A stretch of 64,000 nt of DNA from positions 109,837,263-109,901,262 of the forward strand of contig CM059188.1 in assembly GCA_030323885.1 (NCBI GenBank), read 5' to 3'. This DNA comes from Branchipolynoe longqiensis (Eukaryota; Annelida; Polychaeta; Phyllodocida; Polynoidae). Both the position numbers and the translations under genes were made by a program. This document shows, piece after piece, positions 41,240-51,349 of this stretch. How positions within the stretch are numbered: the first letter of the stretch is position 1; every line of letters starts with the position of its first letter. The notes below the pieces were generated by a model. The model worked only from the letters and a program-made list of their open reading frames with translations. It had not been told where the DNA came from and searched no databases.

Positions 41240-42039
41240 CCGATACGCGCAGTGAAAAACATCAGTTTTATTCAAAATTAATAGAAATTCAAAACCATAA
41301 CCGTATGAATTTAATATAATCTGTTTGTTAAACATGTACAAACCGTTTGGAACACAAGCTGTTTGTTTCTAGGTGGTGTGGTTTTAGAGATATTTAACTT
41401 TTTCTGTATGAAGATTGATCAAGGCCATTGACAATGCATTGAGTTTGCCGGTATGTGCAGTACAAAATGCCAGTTTTATTCAAAATTAATAGAAATGCAG
41501 AACCCTAACCGTATAAATTTAATATAATCTGTTTGCTAAACATGTTTTCTATAGGTGTGACCAGCGGTTTGTTTCTAGGTGGTGTGGTTTTAGAGATATT
41601 AATTTTTTTCTGTATGAAGATTGCTCACGGCCATTGACAATGCATTGAGTTTGCCAGTGTCGCAGTTTCCGCCGTCCGCCAGTTTCTGTGGTACGCATAC
41701 ACTCAAATGCATTGTCAATGGCCGTGAGCAATCTTCATACAGAAAGAGTAAAATATCTCTAAAACCACACCACCTAGAAACAAATCGCTTGGTACACATA
41801 TAGAAAACAACTTTACCAAAAAGATTATATTAAATTTATACGGGTAGGGTTCTTGATTTCTATTAATTTTGAATAAAACTAATGTTTTGCACTGTGCGTA
41901 CCATCAAACTCAAGGCATTGTCAATGGTCGTGAGCAATCTTCATACAGAAAATACAGAAAAAGTGAAATATCTCTAAAATCATACCACCTAGAAACAAAT
42001 CGCTGGTTACACATATAGAAAACATCTTTCCCAAAAACA
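41240..42039. repeat. ~210-bp satellite-like repeat units with an orientation switch
   Basis: Units contain TTGACAATGCATTGAG, TTTTAGAGATATT, GGTTTGTTTCTAGGTGGTGT and AACCCTAACCGTA. Two units run in one sense up to about 41670 and further units run in the opposite sense after it, making a large imperfect palindrome. The same unit occurs at 43965-44204, 47562-48235 and inside 48485-48947. Confidence 0.8.
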
Positions 42040-42980
42040 TTATATTCGTTCCCGCCCTACAGATCGCCCATGTGCCCCGTCCGCGTGTGGGAGAGGGCAG
42101 TCGCCTTGGTGCCTGCCTCGGGCGATGCCCCGGCCTTCCACACCCATGCTGGTGTCGCAGTTTGAGCGCCCTGCCAGTTTGAGCTGACTGCATACACTCA
42201 AACTCAAGGCATTGTCAATGGTCGTGAGCAATCTTCATACAGAAAATACAGGAAAAGTGAAATATCTCTAAAAGCACACCACCTAGAAACAAATCGCTTG
42301 GTACACATATAGAAAACATCTTTACCAAAAACATAATATTAAATTCATAAGGTTAGTGACGATGCTGTCAGATTTTGACGCATGCGAATGAAACTGACAG
42401 TCAGCTCAAATGGGCAGGGTGCTCAAACTGCGACACCGGCACGGCATTAACCGCCCACGACATCACCCCACCCTGCTTCGCGCTGCCCTCGAGGCCGCTG
42501 GCATCCCGGGGCCACCAGGTACACCCTCCACGGCCTGCGCAGGTGCCCTGCCCAGGCCTGCTCCTCCAGGGGGGTGGACCTTTCCGCCATTATGGCCCAG
42601 GGGACCTGGGAGTCTGACGCAGTGTACGCATACGTCCCCAGGGTCATGCCCATGGACACCACGAGAGCCTTGGCATTGTGCTTTGGGTCGGCTCCCCGGC
42701 CTACCTCCTTGGGCTCCCAGGACGTCCCTCTACCATCAGCAGACATTGAGCAGGTGGACTGAACCCACACCTCAAACGACATTTAAACATTTAACTTAAA
42801 CCTTTGTAACCTTTATATTTGTTTAGTGATTAAACCCCCGTTTTCACACACTAGTCCCAGGCTTCCTCTGTCCGAATCGTGGTTGATTCGGCGGCGGCAG
42901 CCGGAGACCACGCCCTCACCAAGCTGGCCCGTCGGGAACTAGACCCCCCTCCCCCCTCCCCCGTATGGCCCGTATTCGGC
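42040..42980 (+). pseudogene. Ngaro-like tyrosine recombinase 3' fragment and element end
   Basis: Before the MITE the frame gives CPVRVWERAVAL and SGDAPAF, and after it YTLHGLRR, VDLSAIMAQGTWESDAVYAYV and ALALCFGSAP. These match the C-terminal part of the element G recombinase (58940-59340), including H-x-x-R and the final tyrosine region. The frame around 42490-42560 is shifted. Beyond the stop come a 3' end like that of element G (AGGCTTCCTCTGTCCG) and a hairpin CCGAATC/GATTCGG at 42877-42896. Confidence 0.75.
42150..42438. mobile_element. MITE with GTGTCGCAGTTTGAGC ends inside the recombinase fragment
   Basis: Inverted ends GGTGTCGCAGTTTGAGC with matching CCCTGCC and TTTGAGCTGACTG inside. 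The interior contains one unit of the ~210-bp satellite. The recombinase reading resumes on the other side, which shows insertion. Target duplication is not clear. Confidence 0.7.
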
Positions 42981-42984
42981 GCAC

Positions 42985-43960
42985 ATAAAAGGGAATTGAA
43001 GATTTATCTTTCACGAAATTATTAGTAAAGAAAAAGAAAATGAATAGTGTGAAATAGCATATGCAGACTTACCAACAAATTGTTTGCGTATAAACAATGT
43101 TTAGAACTTCCTGTGCAATTTGAAATTGTTGATATCCAATGCACTGTACGAGCCTCACATGTGGAAATGTATCGACCATTAACCTGTAAAAAAAACAGAT
43201 GTTAGTCAGATTCCCACATGACATATGTCTGTACATTAAATACAGGTATAACGCGCTCGTTTATTCACTTTAGATACTCATCAGTTGTATTCACAATTCC
43301 TCCACAATATTATTTAATACATAACTTCTGTGTTACCATGACATTATTGGCTTATTATGCTATATTTATTGGAATAATTGACAAGAGTGCATAACTATTT
43401 ATGCAACCAGACGCAGGGGTCAAATTGCTAAGACTAAGAGCGCTGTCTTCCCGTGTGGAAGGTCAGGGGTTCAAATCCCAGCCGAGTCAAACCAATGACT
43501 GGAGGTGTGGGTTAATATTTAAAAGGACATTACACCAGGTTGCCAATGAGCTTTGCAATCAATGTTGGACCCAAGATTAGTAGCTTCTGCATATAAAAGT
43601 AAATAACATATTAAATTCGGTTCTGGCGGTTTTTAAATAGCGCTATTGTAACTAGGTACTGGCCATTATATAAGAGATGCTGTGATTATGAATAAATTAA
43701 AGCTATTTAGGGAAGACAGTTAACAACCTTGTGCACAAAAGGCGTTCAGTTATTGTGTGCAAGATAACTAGGCATACCTCCCCCCCCCCCTCGGTGACGT
43801 CGGCTAAGGTAATATATACTGCACACTTGGAAAGCAGTACAAATCCGACTATCACTTTAAGTAAATTTGAAACCTTCGAGTATGCCTTATAGACCTATTT
43901 CATATGACGTCACCATGTGAATTTAGGTCAGTGGGCGTGCAGCTTGGTTGCGAGACTACA
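42985..43960. other. Intergenic sequence with one tRNA-like SINE relic
   Basis: No coding frame was recognised. At 43425-43520 a box A/box B-like tRNA relic (GGGGTTCAAATCCCAGCCGAGTC near 43465) followed by CAAACCAATGACT resembles a diverged SINE head on the plus strand. Confidence 0.5.
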
Positions 43961-43964
43961 CACG

Positions 43965-44204
43965 GTCACACTGCAAACTCAATGACTGAGCAATCTTCTA
44001 CAGAAAATGTGAAATATCTCTAAAACTACACCACTTAGGAACAAACCGCTTGGCACACATATAGAAAACATATTCAACGAAAAGATTATATTATTTTTAT
44101 ACGGTTAGGGTTCTGCATTTCTATTAATTTGGAATAAAACTAAAGTTTTGCAGTGTGCTTGCCGGCGAATTCAATGCATTGTCAATGGCCGTGAGCAATC
44201 TTCC
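43965..44204 (+). repeat. Satellite-like repeat unit interrupted by a TIR element
   Basis: One ~210-bp unit (AATATCTCTAAAACTACACC, GGTTAGGGTTCTGCATTTC, ATGCATTGTCAATGGCCGTG). It stops at the TAA that flanks the TIR element at 44208 and resumes at 47562. Confidence 0.8.
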
Positions 44205-44357
44205 TAATGTCGCAGTCACACTACGACGACAAGGGGGTGACGACAGCCCGATGACTGGGATTTTGTGAAATCCCGACGACATATGCAAATTCGGGCTAAG
44301 TTGGACGACAATCGGACGACATCTGGACGACAGCCCGACGACAGCGGGACGACAGTG

Positions 44358-44443
44358 TCTGTGTGTGTGTGTCTGTGTGTGTGACTCTGTGTGTGTGTCT
44401 GTGTCTCTGTGTGTCTGTGTGTGTGTGACTCTGTGTGTGTCTC
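44358..44443. repeat. (TG)n/(TCTGTG)n microsatellite
   Basis: Alternating GTGTGT and GTCTCTGTG motifs up to the start of the inner TIR element. Confidence 0.9.
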
Positions 44444-44445
44444 TA

Positions 44446-46069
44446 CCCAGATAGCACACAGCCGTCGGGCCGACGTCGGCTATTGGTCGCACCGTCGCCA
44501 TCGACTTTCCACCGTCGGGCCGCCGTCGGGCCGCCGGTGGTGTTCCGACGTTGGGAATCAATCCCTTTCCACTTTTGATTCACCGTCGGGCCTCCGTCGG
44601 GCCGACGGTGGTGGCCCGCCGCAGGTTTGCATTCATTTTCCACACTTGGTACACCGTCGGGCCATCGTCGGCCCGACGGCGGTGTTCCGACGTTAGGGTT
44701 CAATCCCCTTCCACTTTTGAGCACCGTCGGGCCTCCGTCGGGCCGACGGTGGTGGGCCGCCGCTGGTTTGCATTCATTTTCCACACTTGGTATACCGTCG
44801 GGCCATCGTCGGCCCGACGGTGGTGTTCCGACGTTAGGGTTCAATCCTTTTCCACTTGTGAGCCACCGTCGGGCCACTGTCGGCCCGACGGTGTTGTTCC
44901 GACGTTAGGGTTCAATCCCTTTCCACTTTTGATTCACCGTCGGGCCTACGTCGGCCCGACGGTGGTGGGCCGCCGCAGGTTTGCATTCATTTTCCACACT
45001 TGGTACACCGTCGGGCCATCGTCGGCCCGACGGTGGTGGGCCGCGCATGCGCAGTTCTTTAAATTTGGATTCCGGCTCGAGTCGCCCGCGCAACACGTGC
45101 GATTGTTGATCAGTGTTCTTTTTCTACCAATAACTCCAGAATTACCTGGAATTTTAAGGAATTATTTAACAGGTATGTTTAGTAATATGTTTAGATTATT
45201 TTGTAAAAGTTTTGTAATTTATTACGAAGTATTAATGGAATTATTCGTGTTAATACGATTTGAATCATCCGCTGCGGTTTGTTTACTTCGAATCCCCACC
45301 TGACTCGAGTCGCCGGCTCGAGTTGCCAGCACAACACGTGCGATCGTTGGACAGCGTTCTATTTGAACAAATAACGCCAGAAATCGGAGGAATTTAAAGG
45401 AATTATTTAACAGGTTTGTTTATTAATATGTTTAGATTATTTTGTAAAAGTTTTGTAATTTATTACGAAGTATTAGTGGAATTATTCGTGTTAATACGAT
45501 TTGAATTACCATGTACGGAAGGTTGACCAAGAACCGCCATCTTGGTTTTTTTCGAGATTCGAAGACACTGTCACTATAGTGTCAATACGTACAGACTATA
45601 TTAAATTTATAAGGTTAGGGTTCTCGATTTCTATTAATTTTGAATAAAACTAATATTTTTGCACCTGTACGTATTGACACTATAGTGACAGTGTCTTCTC
45701 GGGTCGACGGCGGCAGCGTTTGGCGCCGACGGGGCGCCAAACGCCGTCGGGCCGACGGTAGATGGTTGGACAAAACAACGTCGGCCCGACGGCGGGTGCC
45801 GCCGTCGCCCCGACGGCGTCGGGGCGACGGCGGCACCCGCCGTCGCCCCGACGGCGACACCCGCCGTCGCCCCGACGGCGTCGGGGTGACGGCGGCTGCC
45901 GCCGTCGGGCGACGGCGGCACCCGCCGTCGCCCCGACGGCGGGAGGTTGGACAAAACAACGTCGGGCCGACGGCGTTTTCCACCGTCGGGCCGACGGAGC
46001 GGCCGCCGTCGGGCCGCCGTCGGGCCGCCGTCGGGCCGCCGTCGGGCCGACGACTGTGTGCTATCTGGG
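44446..46069. mobile_element. TIR element made of CCGTCGG palindrome arrays, copy 1
   Basis: Ends CCCAGATAGCACACAGCCGTC and the inverted GACGACTGTGTGCTATCTGGG, with TA on both flanks. From 44460 to 45050 a ~145-bp unit repeats with CCGTCGGGCC and GGCCCGACGGTGGTG palindromes. From 45063 to 45540 an AT-rich segment is duplicated (AACACGTGCGAT, TTATTTAACAGGT). From 45700 to 46060 the palindromes become CCGTCGCCCCGACGG. No gene. The element inserted in the microsatellite of 44208-47559. Confidence 0.8.
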
Positions 46070-46730
46070 TATGTGTGTGTCTGTGTCTCTGTGTTTCTCT
46101 GTGTGTGTCTGTGTGTGTGTGACTGTCTCTGTGTCTCTATGTGTGTGTCTCTGTCTCTGTGTCTATGTGTCTCTGTGTGTGTGTCTCTGTGTCTGCAACA
46201 GAGACACAAAGACACAGAGACACACACACACAGAGTGAGTGTGGGTGTGGGTGTGAGTCTGAGTGTGGGTGTGGATGTGGCTGTGGATGTGAGTGAGATA
46301 GTGAGTGTGATAGTGAATGTGAGTGTGAGTGAGTGTGAGTGTGTGTGGTTTATCGCACACACAGAGACGTGACACAGAGACACAGACACGTCTCTGTGTG
46401 TGCGATAAACCACACACACTCACACTCACTCACACTCACACTCACTATCACACTCACACTCACTATCACACTCACTATCACACTCACACTCACACTCTCA
46501 CTCACTATCACAGAGACACAACACAGAGACACACACACACAGACACACACAGACACACACACAGAAACACACACACATAAACACAAACACACACACACAG
46601 CAACAGAGACACAAAGACACACAACACAGAGACACACACAGAGAGACACACACAGAGAGACACACACAGAGACACACACACAGAAACACAGAGACACACA
46701 CACAGAGACACACACAGACACAGAGAAATA
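46070..46730. repeat. GT-to-CA inverted microsatellite block
   Basis: The GT-rich part (46070-46360) is followed by a CA-rich part (46390-46730). Perfect hairpin arms GGTTTATCGCACACACAGAG and its reverse complement lie at about 46347-46372 and 46386-46412. A second small hairpin surrounds CTGCAACAG near 46190-46206. Confidence 0.9.
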
Positions 46731-47160
46731 TGAAGAATGGGACAGTGCAAACATGTAGGTTTATGCGGCGGACCTGTTAGGAAGCAGTCTTCATGAGAAA
46801 TATGAAGAATGGGATGGTGCAAACATGTAGGTTTATGCGGCGGACCTGTTAGGAAGCAATCTTCATGAGAAATATGATTGTTTGTTTGTTTGTTGTTATT
46901 TTACGTCCTAGCAACATCTAAGGTCATATCAGGAGAAATATGAAGAATGGGACAGTGCAAACATGTAGGTTTATGCGGCGGACCTGTTAGGAAGCAGTCT
47001 TCATGAGAAATATGAAGAATGGGATGGTGCAAACATGTAGGTTTATGCGGCGGACCTGTTAGGAAGCGGTCTTCATGAGAAATATGAAAAATGGGACTGT
47101 GCAAACATGTAGGTTTATGCAGCAGACCTGTTAGGAAGCAGTCTTCATGAGAAATATGAT
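46726..47160. repeat. 72-bp tandem repeat, about five copies in two blocks
   Basis: The unit contains GCAAACATGTAGGTTTATGC and GACCTGTTAGGAAGC. Copies begin near 46726, 46797, 46935, 47007 and 47079. Each block ends in GAAATATGATTG. A SINE tail lies between the blocks. Confidence 0.9.
46876..46935 (-). mobile_element. SINE 3'-end fragment between tandem blocks
   Basis: GTTTGTTGTTATTTTACGTC and AACATCTAAGGTCATATCAGG match the terminal ~55 bp of the SINE family. Confidence 0.75.
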
Positions 47161-47250
47161 TGACACAGACACACACACATAGACACAGACACACACATAG
47201 ACACAGACTCAGAGACACACAGAGACACATACACAGAGACACACATACAG
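47160..47250. repeat. (CA)n microsatellite
   Basis: ACACAGACACACACA-type repeats next to the right end of the TIR element. Confidence 0.9.
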
Positions 47251-47561
47251 TTGCTATGGAGAGAGAAGCGACGGCAGCTTAACGACAAGACGACACCTTA
47301 CCGACAACGACAACACCGTAGCGACACTCTACCGACACCGTAGTGACAGCCGCGCGACATCGCCTGTCGTCGAAGTTTTTCAACATGTCCAAAAACCCGA
47401 CGACAACCCGGCGACAGTGGAGAAAATGGGGGTCAAGCGGAGTTGTCGCTGCGACAACCACGCGACAAACAGGCGACAGCCGACGACACTGAACGACAGA
47501 CCGGAAGTCGCTGTCGCCGGGCTGTCGTCGCCGCTTGTCGTCATAGTGTGACTGCAACATA

Positions 47562-48235
47562 AGGAAAAAGTTAAATATCTCTAAAACTACACCACCTAGA
47601 AACAGACCGCTTGGCACACATACAGAAAACATATAGCGATATAGCGATTGGTAGACAGGAAGTGTGAACACTTATCCAACAAAAAGATTATATTAAATTT
47701 ATAAGGTTAGGGTCCTGCATTTCTATTAATTTTGAATAAAATCGATGTGTTGCACTGTGGGTATCGGCAAACTCAATGCATTGTCAATGGCCGTGAGCAA
47801 TCTTCATACAGAAAAAGTGAAATATCTCTAAAACTACACCACCAAGAAACAAACCGCTTGGCACACATACAGGAAACATATCCAACGAAAAAGTTAAAAT
47901 AAATTGATAAGGTTAGGGTTCTGCATTTCTAGTAATTTTGAATGAAATCAACATGTTGCACTACGCGTATTGGCAAACTCTATGCATTGTCAATGGCCTT
48001 GAGCAATCTTCATACAGGAAATGTGAAATATCTCTCAAACTACACCACCTACAAACAAACGGTTTGGCACAGATACAGAAAACATATTCAACGAAAAGAT
48101 TATATAAAATTTATATGGTTAGGGTTCTGCATTTCTATTAATTTTGAATAAAATCGACGTGTTGCACTGCGCGTATCGACAAACTCAATGGCAGTGTGCT
48201 TCGTTCTGCAGCCAAAGCGCGCGCGCATACATGAT
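47562..48235 (+). repeat. ~210-bp satellite-like repeat, three units
   Basis: Three successive units, each with AATATCTCTAAAACTACACC-type, GGTTAGGGTTCTGCATTTC-type and CAATGCATTGTCAATGGCC-type blocks, in direct orientation. Confidence 0.85.
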
Positions 48236-48484
48236 GTTTATAAACATTGAAAGGGGTCTATAACCTATATAAGTCTGCCCTTCCATCCACTGTGTGACAT
48301 CATAGCTGTTTGTTGGTTTGTTGTTTCACGTCGTGACCCAGATAGCACACAGCCGTCGGCCCGATGGCGGCCGCTCCGTCGGCCCAACGGTGGAAACCGC
48401 CGTCGGGCCGACGTTGTTTTGTCCAACCTCCCGCCGTCGACTCGACAAAACAACGTCGGCCCGACGGCGACAAACGCCCGAAGG

Positions 48485-48947
48485 CCATCTTGTTTTTTTT
48501 CGAGAAGACACTGTCACTATAGTGTCAATACGTACAGGTGCAAAAATATTAGTTTTATTCAAAATTAATAGAAATCGAGAACCCTAACCTTATAAATTTA
48601 ATATAATCTTTTTGGTAACGATATTGTCTATATATGTGTACCAAGCGATTTGTTTCTACGTGTTGTGGTTGTAGAGATATTTTCCTTTTTCTGTATGGGT
48701 TAGGGTTAGGGTTAGGGTTAGTGCTTAATTAAATACAGAAAAAGTGAAATATCTCTACAACCACACCACGTAGAAACAAATCGCTTGGTACACATATATA
48801 TAGACAACATCGTTACCAAAAAGATTATATTACATTTATAAGGTTAGTGTTCTTGATATCTATTAATTTTGAATAAAAGTAATATTTTGCACCTGTACGT
48901 ATTGACACTATAGTCACAGTGTCTTCTCGGAAAAAACCAAGATGGCA
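48485..48947. repeat. Inverted repeat with ~210-bp arms and a telomere-like apex
   Basis: The arm 48485-48694 is repeated inverted at 48732-48947 (GAGAAGACACTGTCACTATAG, TACGTACAGGTGCAAAA, CAAATCGCTTGGTACACATA). The ~38-bp apex carries four GGGTTA units. Confidence 0.85.
48697..48720. repeat. (GGGTTA)4 telomere-like repeat
   Basis: Four perfect GGGTTA units, the animal telomere motif, exactly at the apex of the inverted repeat. Confidence 0.95.
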
Positions 48948-49612
48948 GTCCTTCGTCAACATTCCGTACCGGGTAGTTCAAATCGTATTAACACGAATAA
49001 TTCCATTAATACATCGTAATAAATTACAAAACTTTTACAAAATAATCTAAACATATTAATAAACAAACCTGTTAAATAATTCCTTAAAATTCCTCCGATT
49101 TCTGGAGTTATTTGTTGAAAAAGAACGCTGCTCAACGATCGCACGTGTGCCGATGGCGACTCGAGCTGGAAAACATATTTAACGAACTGCGCATGCGCGG
49201 ATCAACACCGTCGGCCCGACGGTGGTGGGCCGACGGTGGCTCGAATGTGGAAAAAGTTGCAAACCAGCGGCGGCCCACCACCGTCGGCCCGACGGTGGCT
49301 CGAATGTGGAAAATCAATGCAAACCAGCGGCGGGCCGCTGCTGTCAGCCCGACGGTGGCTCAAAAGTGGAAAGGGATTGAAACCTAACGTCGGAACACCA
49401 CCGTCAGCCCGACGGTGTCTCGAATGTGGAAAATGAATGCAAACCAGCGGCGGGCTACCGCCGTCAGCCCGACGGTGGCTCAAAAGTGGAAAGGGATTGA
49501 AACCTAACGTCGGGACACCACCGTAGGCCTGATGGTGGCCCGACGGTGGAAAGTCGGTGGCGACGGTGCGACCAATAGCCAACATCGGGCCGACGGCTGT
49601 GTGCTATCTGGG

Positions 49613-49868
49613 GATTAGGGCACTGCACCCGGCGATAACATAGCAGTAATCCGTGATATTATGGTGCCCCTCCGCACCCCCCCCCCCCCACACACAGTCT
49701 TACTTTCTCGGTAACTGGATGAATAATGCCTTAAGGAGGACGGTGACCAAGTCGAGGACGACGAGCTTGTAGAACTGCTGTCCGAAGAAGGTCTCCCAGC
49801 ACTGAAATGATGTATTTGTTGTACTATTTATGTCTGAATACCACACACAATATACTATATTTTACAAA
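49613..49868. other. Intergenic sequence, nothing recognised
   Basis: Includes a run of C (about 49679-49689). No gene seen. Confidence 0.5.
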
Positions 49869-49870
49869 TA

Positions 49871-50062
49871 CAGTAAAACCTCTCTAAATCGACCGACTAT
49901 GAGACCGACTTTAAATGGTCCATTTAGGGAGGTGGTCGGTTTAGGGAATTTTTTAATTCATTAGAATGGTATTGTATGTGCGATCGTTTGGGACCCAAAT
50001 AAAGCAATCGAAATAGGGGAGTGGTCGATCTGTGGAGGAGGTCAGTTGAAGAGGTTTTACTG
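49871..50062. mobile_element. 192-bp MITE with TA duplication (pogo/Tigger-like)
   Basis: Ends CAGTAAAACCTCT and the inverted AGAGGTTTTACTG, flanked by TA (49869-49870, 50063-50064). The CAGT start and TA target are those of Tc1/mariner, pogo branch. Non-coding. Confidence 0.85.
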
Positions 50063-50064
50063 TA

Positions 50065-50790
50065 ATGGACATTTACATAAAAACTGCTTTCATTATACGC
50101 GCTTACTGAGGGATGAACTAAACTATCAGGACAACACTTTCAAATTTGCACAGTCAAACAAGCAAATAAAACCAGTTTTCGGCAAGTCTCGGAATGCATG
50201 GCTTATCTTCTATGAGTCTCAGATTGCAGTAAACACCATCAAGTAATAGTATACTATATACTAATCATTCTGAGGGCACTTGAACCATGATAATAGTCCA
50301 ATCGTGTCAAATGGGTCTTAGAATGTTAACTTTTCTGATTTGATCTGTAATAATCCATCTTCATTGGACCTTTCCTCTATGACCCCCAATAGCCTATGCT
50401 TACCTTTTGTGCTGGGGTCGTTAAACAAACAAACAAACAAACAAAAATGGACCTTTCTTGGGAATCCCACTTTAGCCCTAATTAATCCCCCTCAGAACGT
50501 TGCGTTGCATGCTATTTAGTTTAAGTATGGCAAGCTGATCATCTCTATATATTATACATATATTATATACATTACATATATTATACACAGTCACTCCTAC
50601 AAAAGATGTTTGAAAGATGGTCATTGCTAATTCCTGTCATTAATATGACCCATTTATAAAAGTCAAGTCATGTGGAAAGTCGAGAACTGAATGTGGCATT
50701 GCAGTAGAAATAGAGAAAAAAGAGATCTAGTAATGTTTATATATACACATATATGATATATAAATTATATATATGCATTCCCATATGTAT
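50065..50790. other. AT-rich intergenic sequence with a repeat tail
   Basis: No gene seen. At 50405-50445 GGGGTCGTTAAACAAACAAAC looks like the 3' tail of a retroposon whose body is not recognised. Confidence 0.5.
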
Positions 50791-50794
50791 ACAT

Positions 50795-50807
50795 ATATAT
50801 ATGTATG

Positions 50808-50847
<40 letters not shown>
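50795..50847. repeat. (TA)n tract 3' of copy E
   Basis: TA dinucleotide run at the 3' border of DIRS copy E. Confidence 0.95.
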
Positions 50848-50850
<3 letters not shown>

Positions 50851-51191
50851 TAGTTATACGAGTCTTACCTGGGTATAGATGATGGATAACTGTTGTTTTC
50901 CCGAGGTATAAGCCTCGGGTAGACGTGGGCTAGGGAGAAGGAAGCACATCCGGGTCCAGCAATCTTTACCTACTTATTCAGGATAAAAATGATCTTTCAA
51001 TACAATGGATACTATGATTTTCCGTTTAAATATAATGGATACTATGATTTCCCCGTAATGGTACAATAACGGAATAGACGTGGCAGGGTGTGGTGGGCGG
51101 GCCCTAGCCCACGTCTATCCGAGGCTTATACCTCGGGCAAACAACAGTTATCCATCATCTATACCAAGGTAAGACTCGTATAACTATACTA
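50846..51191. repeat. DIRS 3' terminal hairpin, copy E
   Basis: Arms 50846-50936 and 51102-51191 (TAGATGATGGATAACTGTTG; GAGGTATAAGCCTCGG). The loop includes AGCACATCCGGGTCCAGCAA. The complement of the outer 5' end lies at about 51192-51240. Confidence 0.9.
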
Positions 51192-51349
51192 TTTTACCTC
51201 AGTATTAAGCCTCAGGCTAGCCTCAGGCTAGGGAGACTTTTACATAATTCATTTTTATCCTTAATATCATTTATTCTTATTATAACATGTTTATGTGTCA
51301 TTGTATTAGTAATTGTATCATTCCAAGTTTTTGTTCTCACCTATTCTTG

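Larger units (their letters stand above)
44208..47559. mobile_element. 3.35-kb TIR element with TAA target duplication
   Basis: Ends TGTCGCAGTCACACTACGAC and inverted TGTTGCAGTCACACTATGAC. The first ~100 bp at both sides are rich in GACGACAGC/TGTCGTCG blocks in inverted order. Flanks TAA at 44205-44207 and 47560-47562. The filler is microsatellite, 72-bp tandem repeats, a SINE tail and another TIR element (44446-46069). No coding gene. The TAA target could mean PIF/Harbinger type. Confidence 0.75.
48337..49612. mobile_element. TIR element made of CCGTCGG palindrome arrays, copy 2 (inverted)
   Basis: The same ends as copy 1 (CCCAGATAGCACACAGCCGTC; inverted at 49592-49612), with GA on both flanks. 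Contents are in reverse order to copy 1: short GC-rich part, a large inverted repeat (48485-48947), the AT-rich segment (48960-49190), then the ~145-bp palindrome units (49200-49600). Non-coding. Confidence 0.8.

Noticed and set aside
41240..42240. CRISPR-like array
   Set aside because: Units are ~210 bp, diverged and in both orientations; the setting is clearly eukaryotic.
44443..45303. 250-codon frame in the palindrome array
   Set aside because: Repetitive translation of the ~145-bp unit with no known domain; also open in other frames because stops are rare in the unit.
45634..46758. Long open frames in CCGTCGG arrays and GT/CA repeats (up to 261 codons)
   Set aside because: Low-complexity Arg/Pro or Cys/Val/Ser and Thr/His translations in several frames at once; they come from repeat composition.
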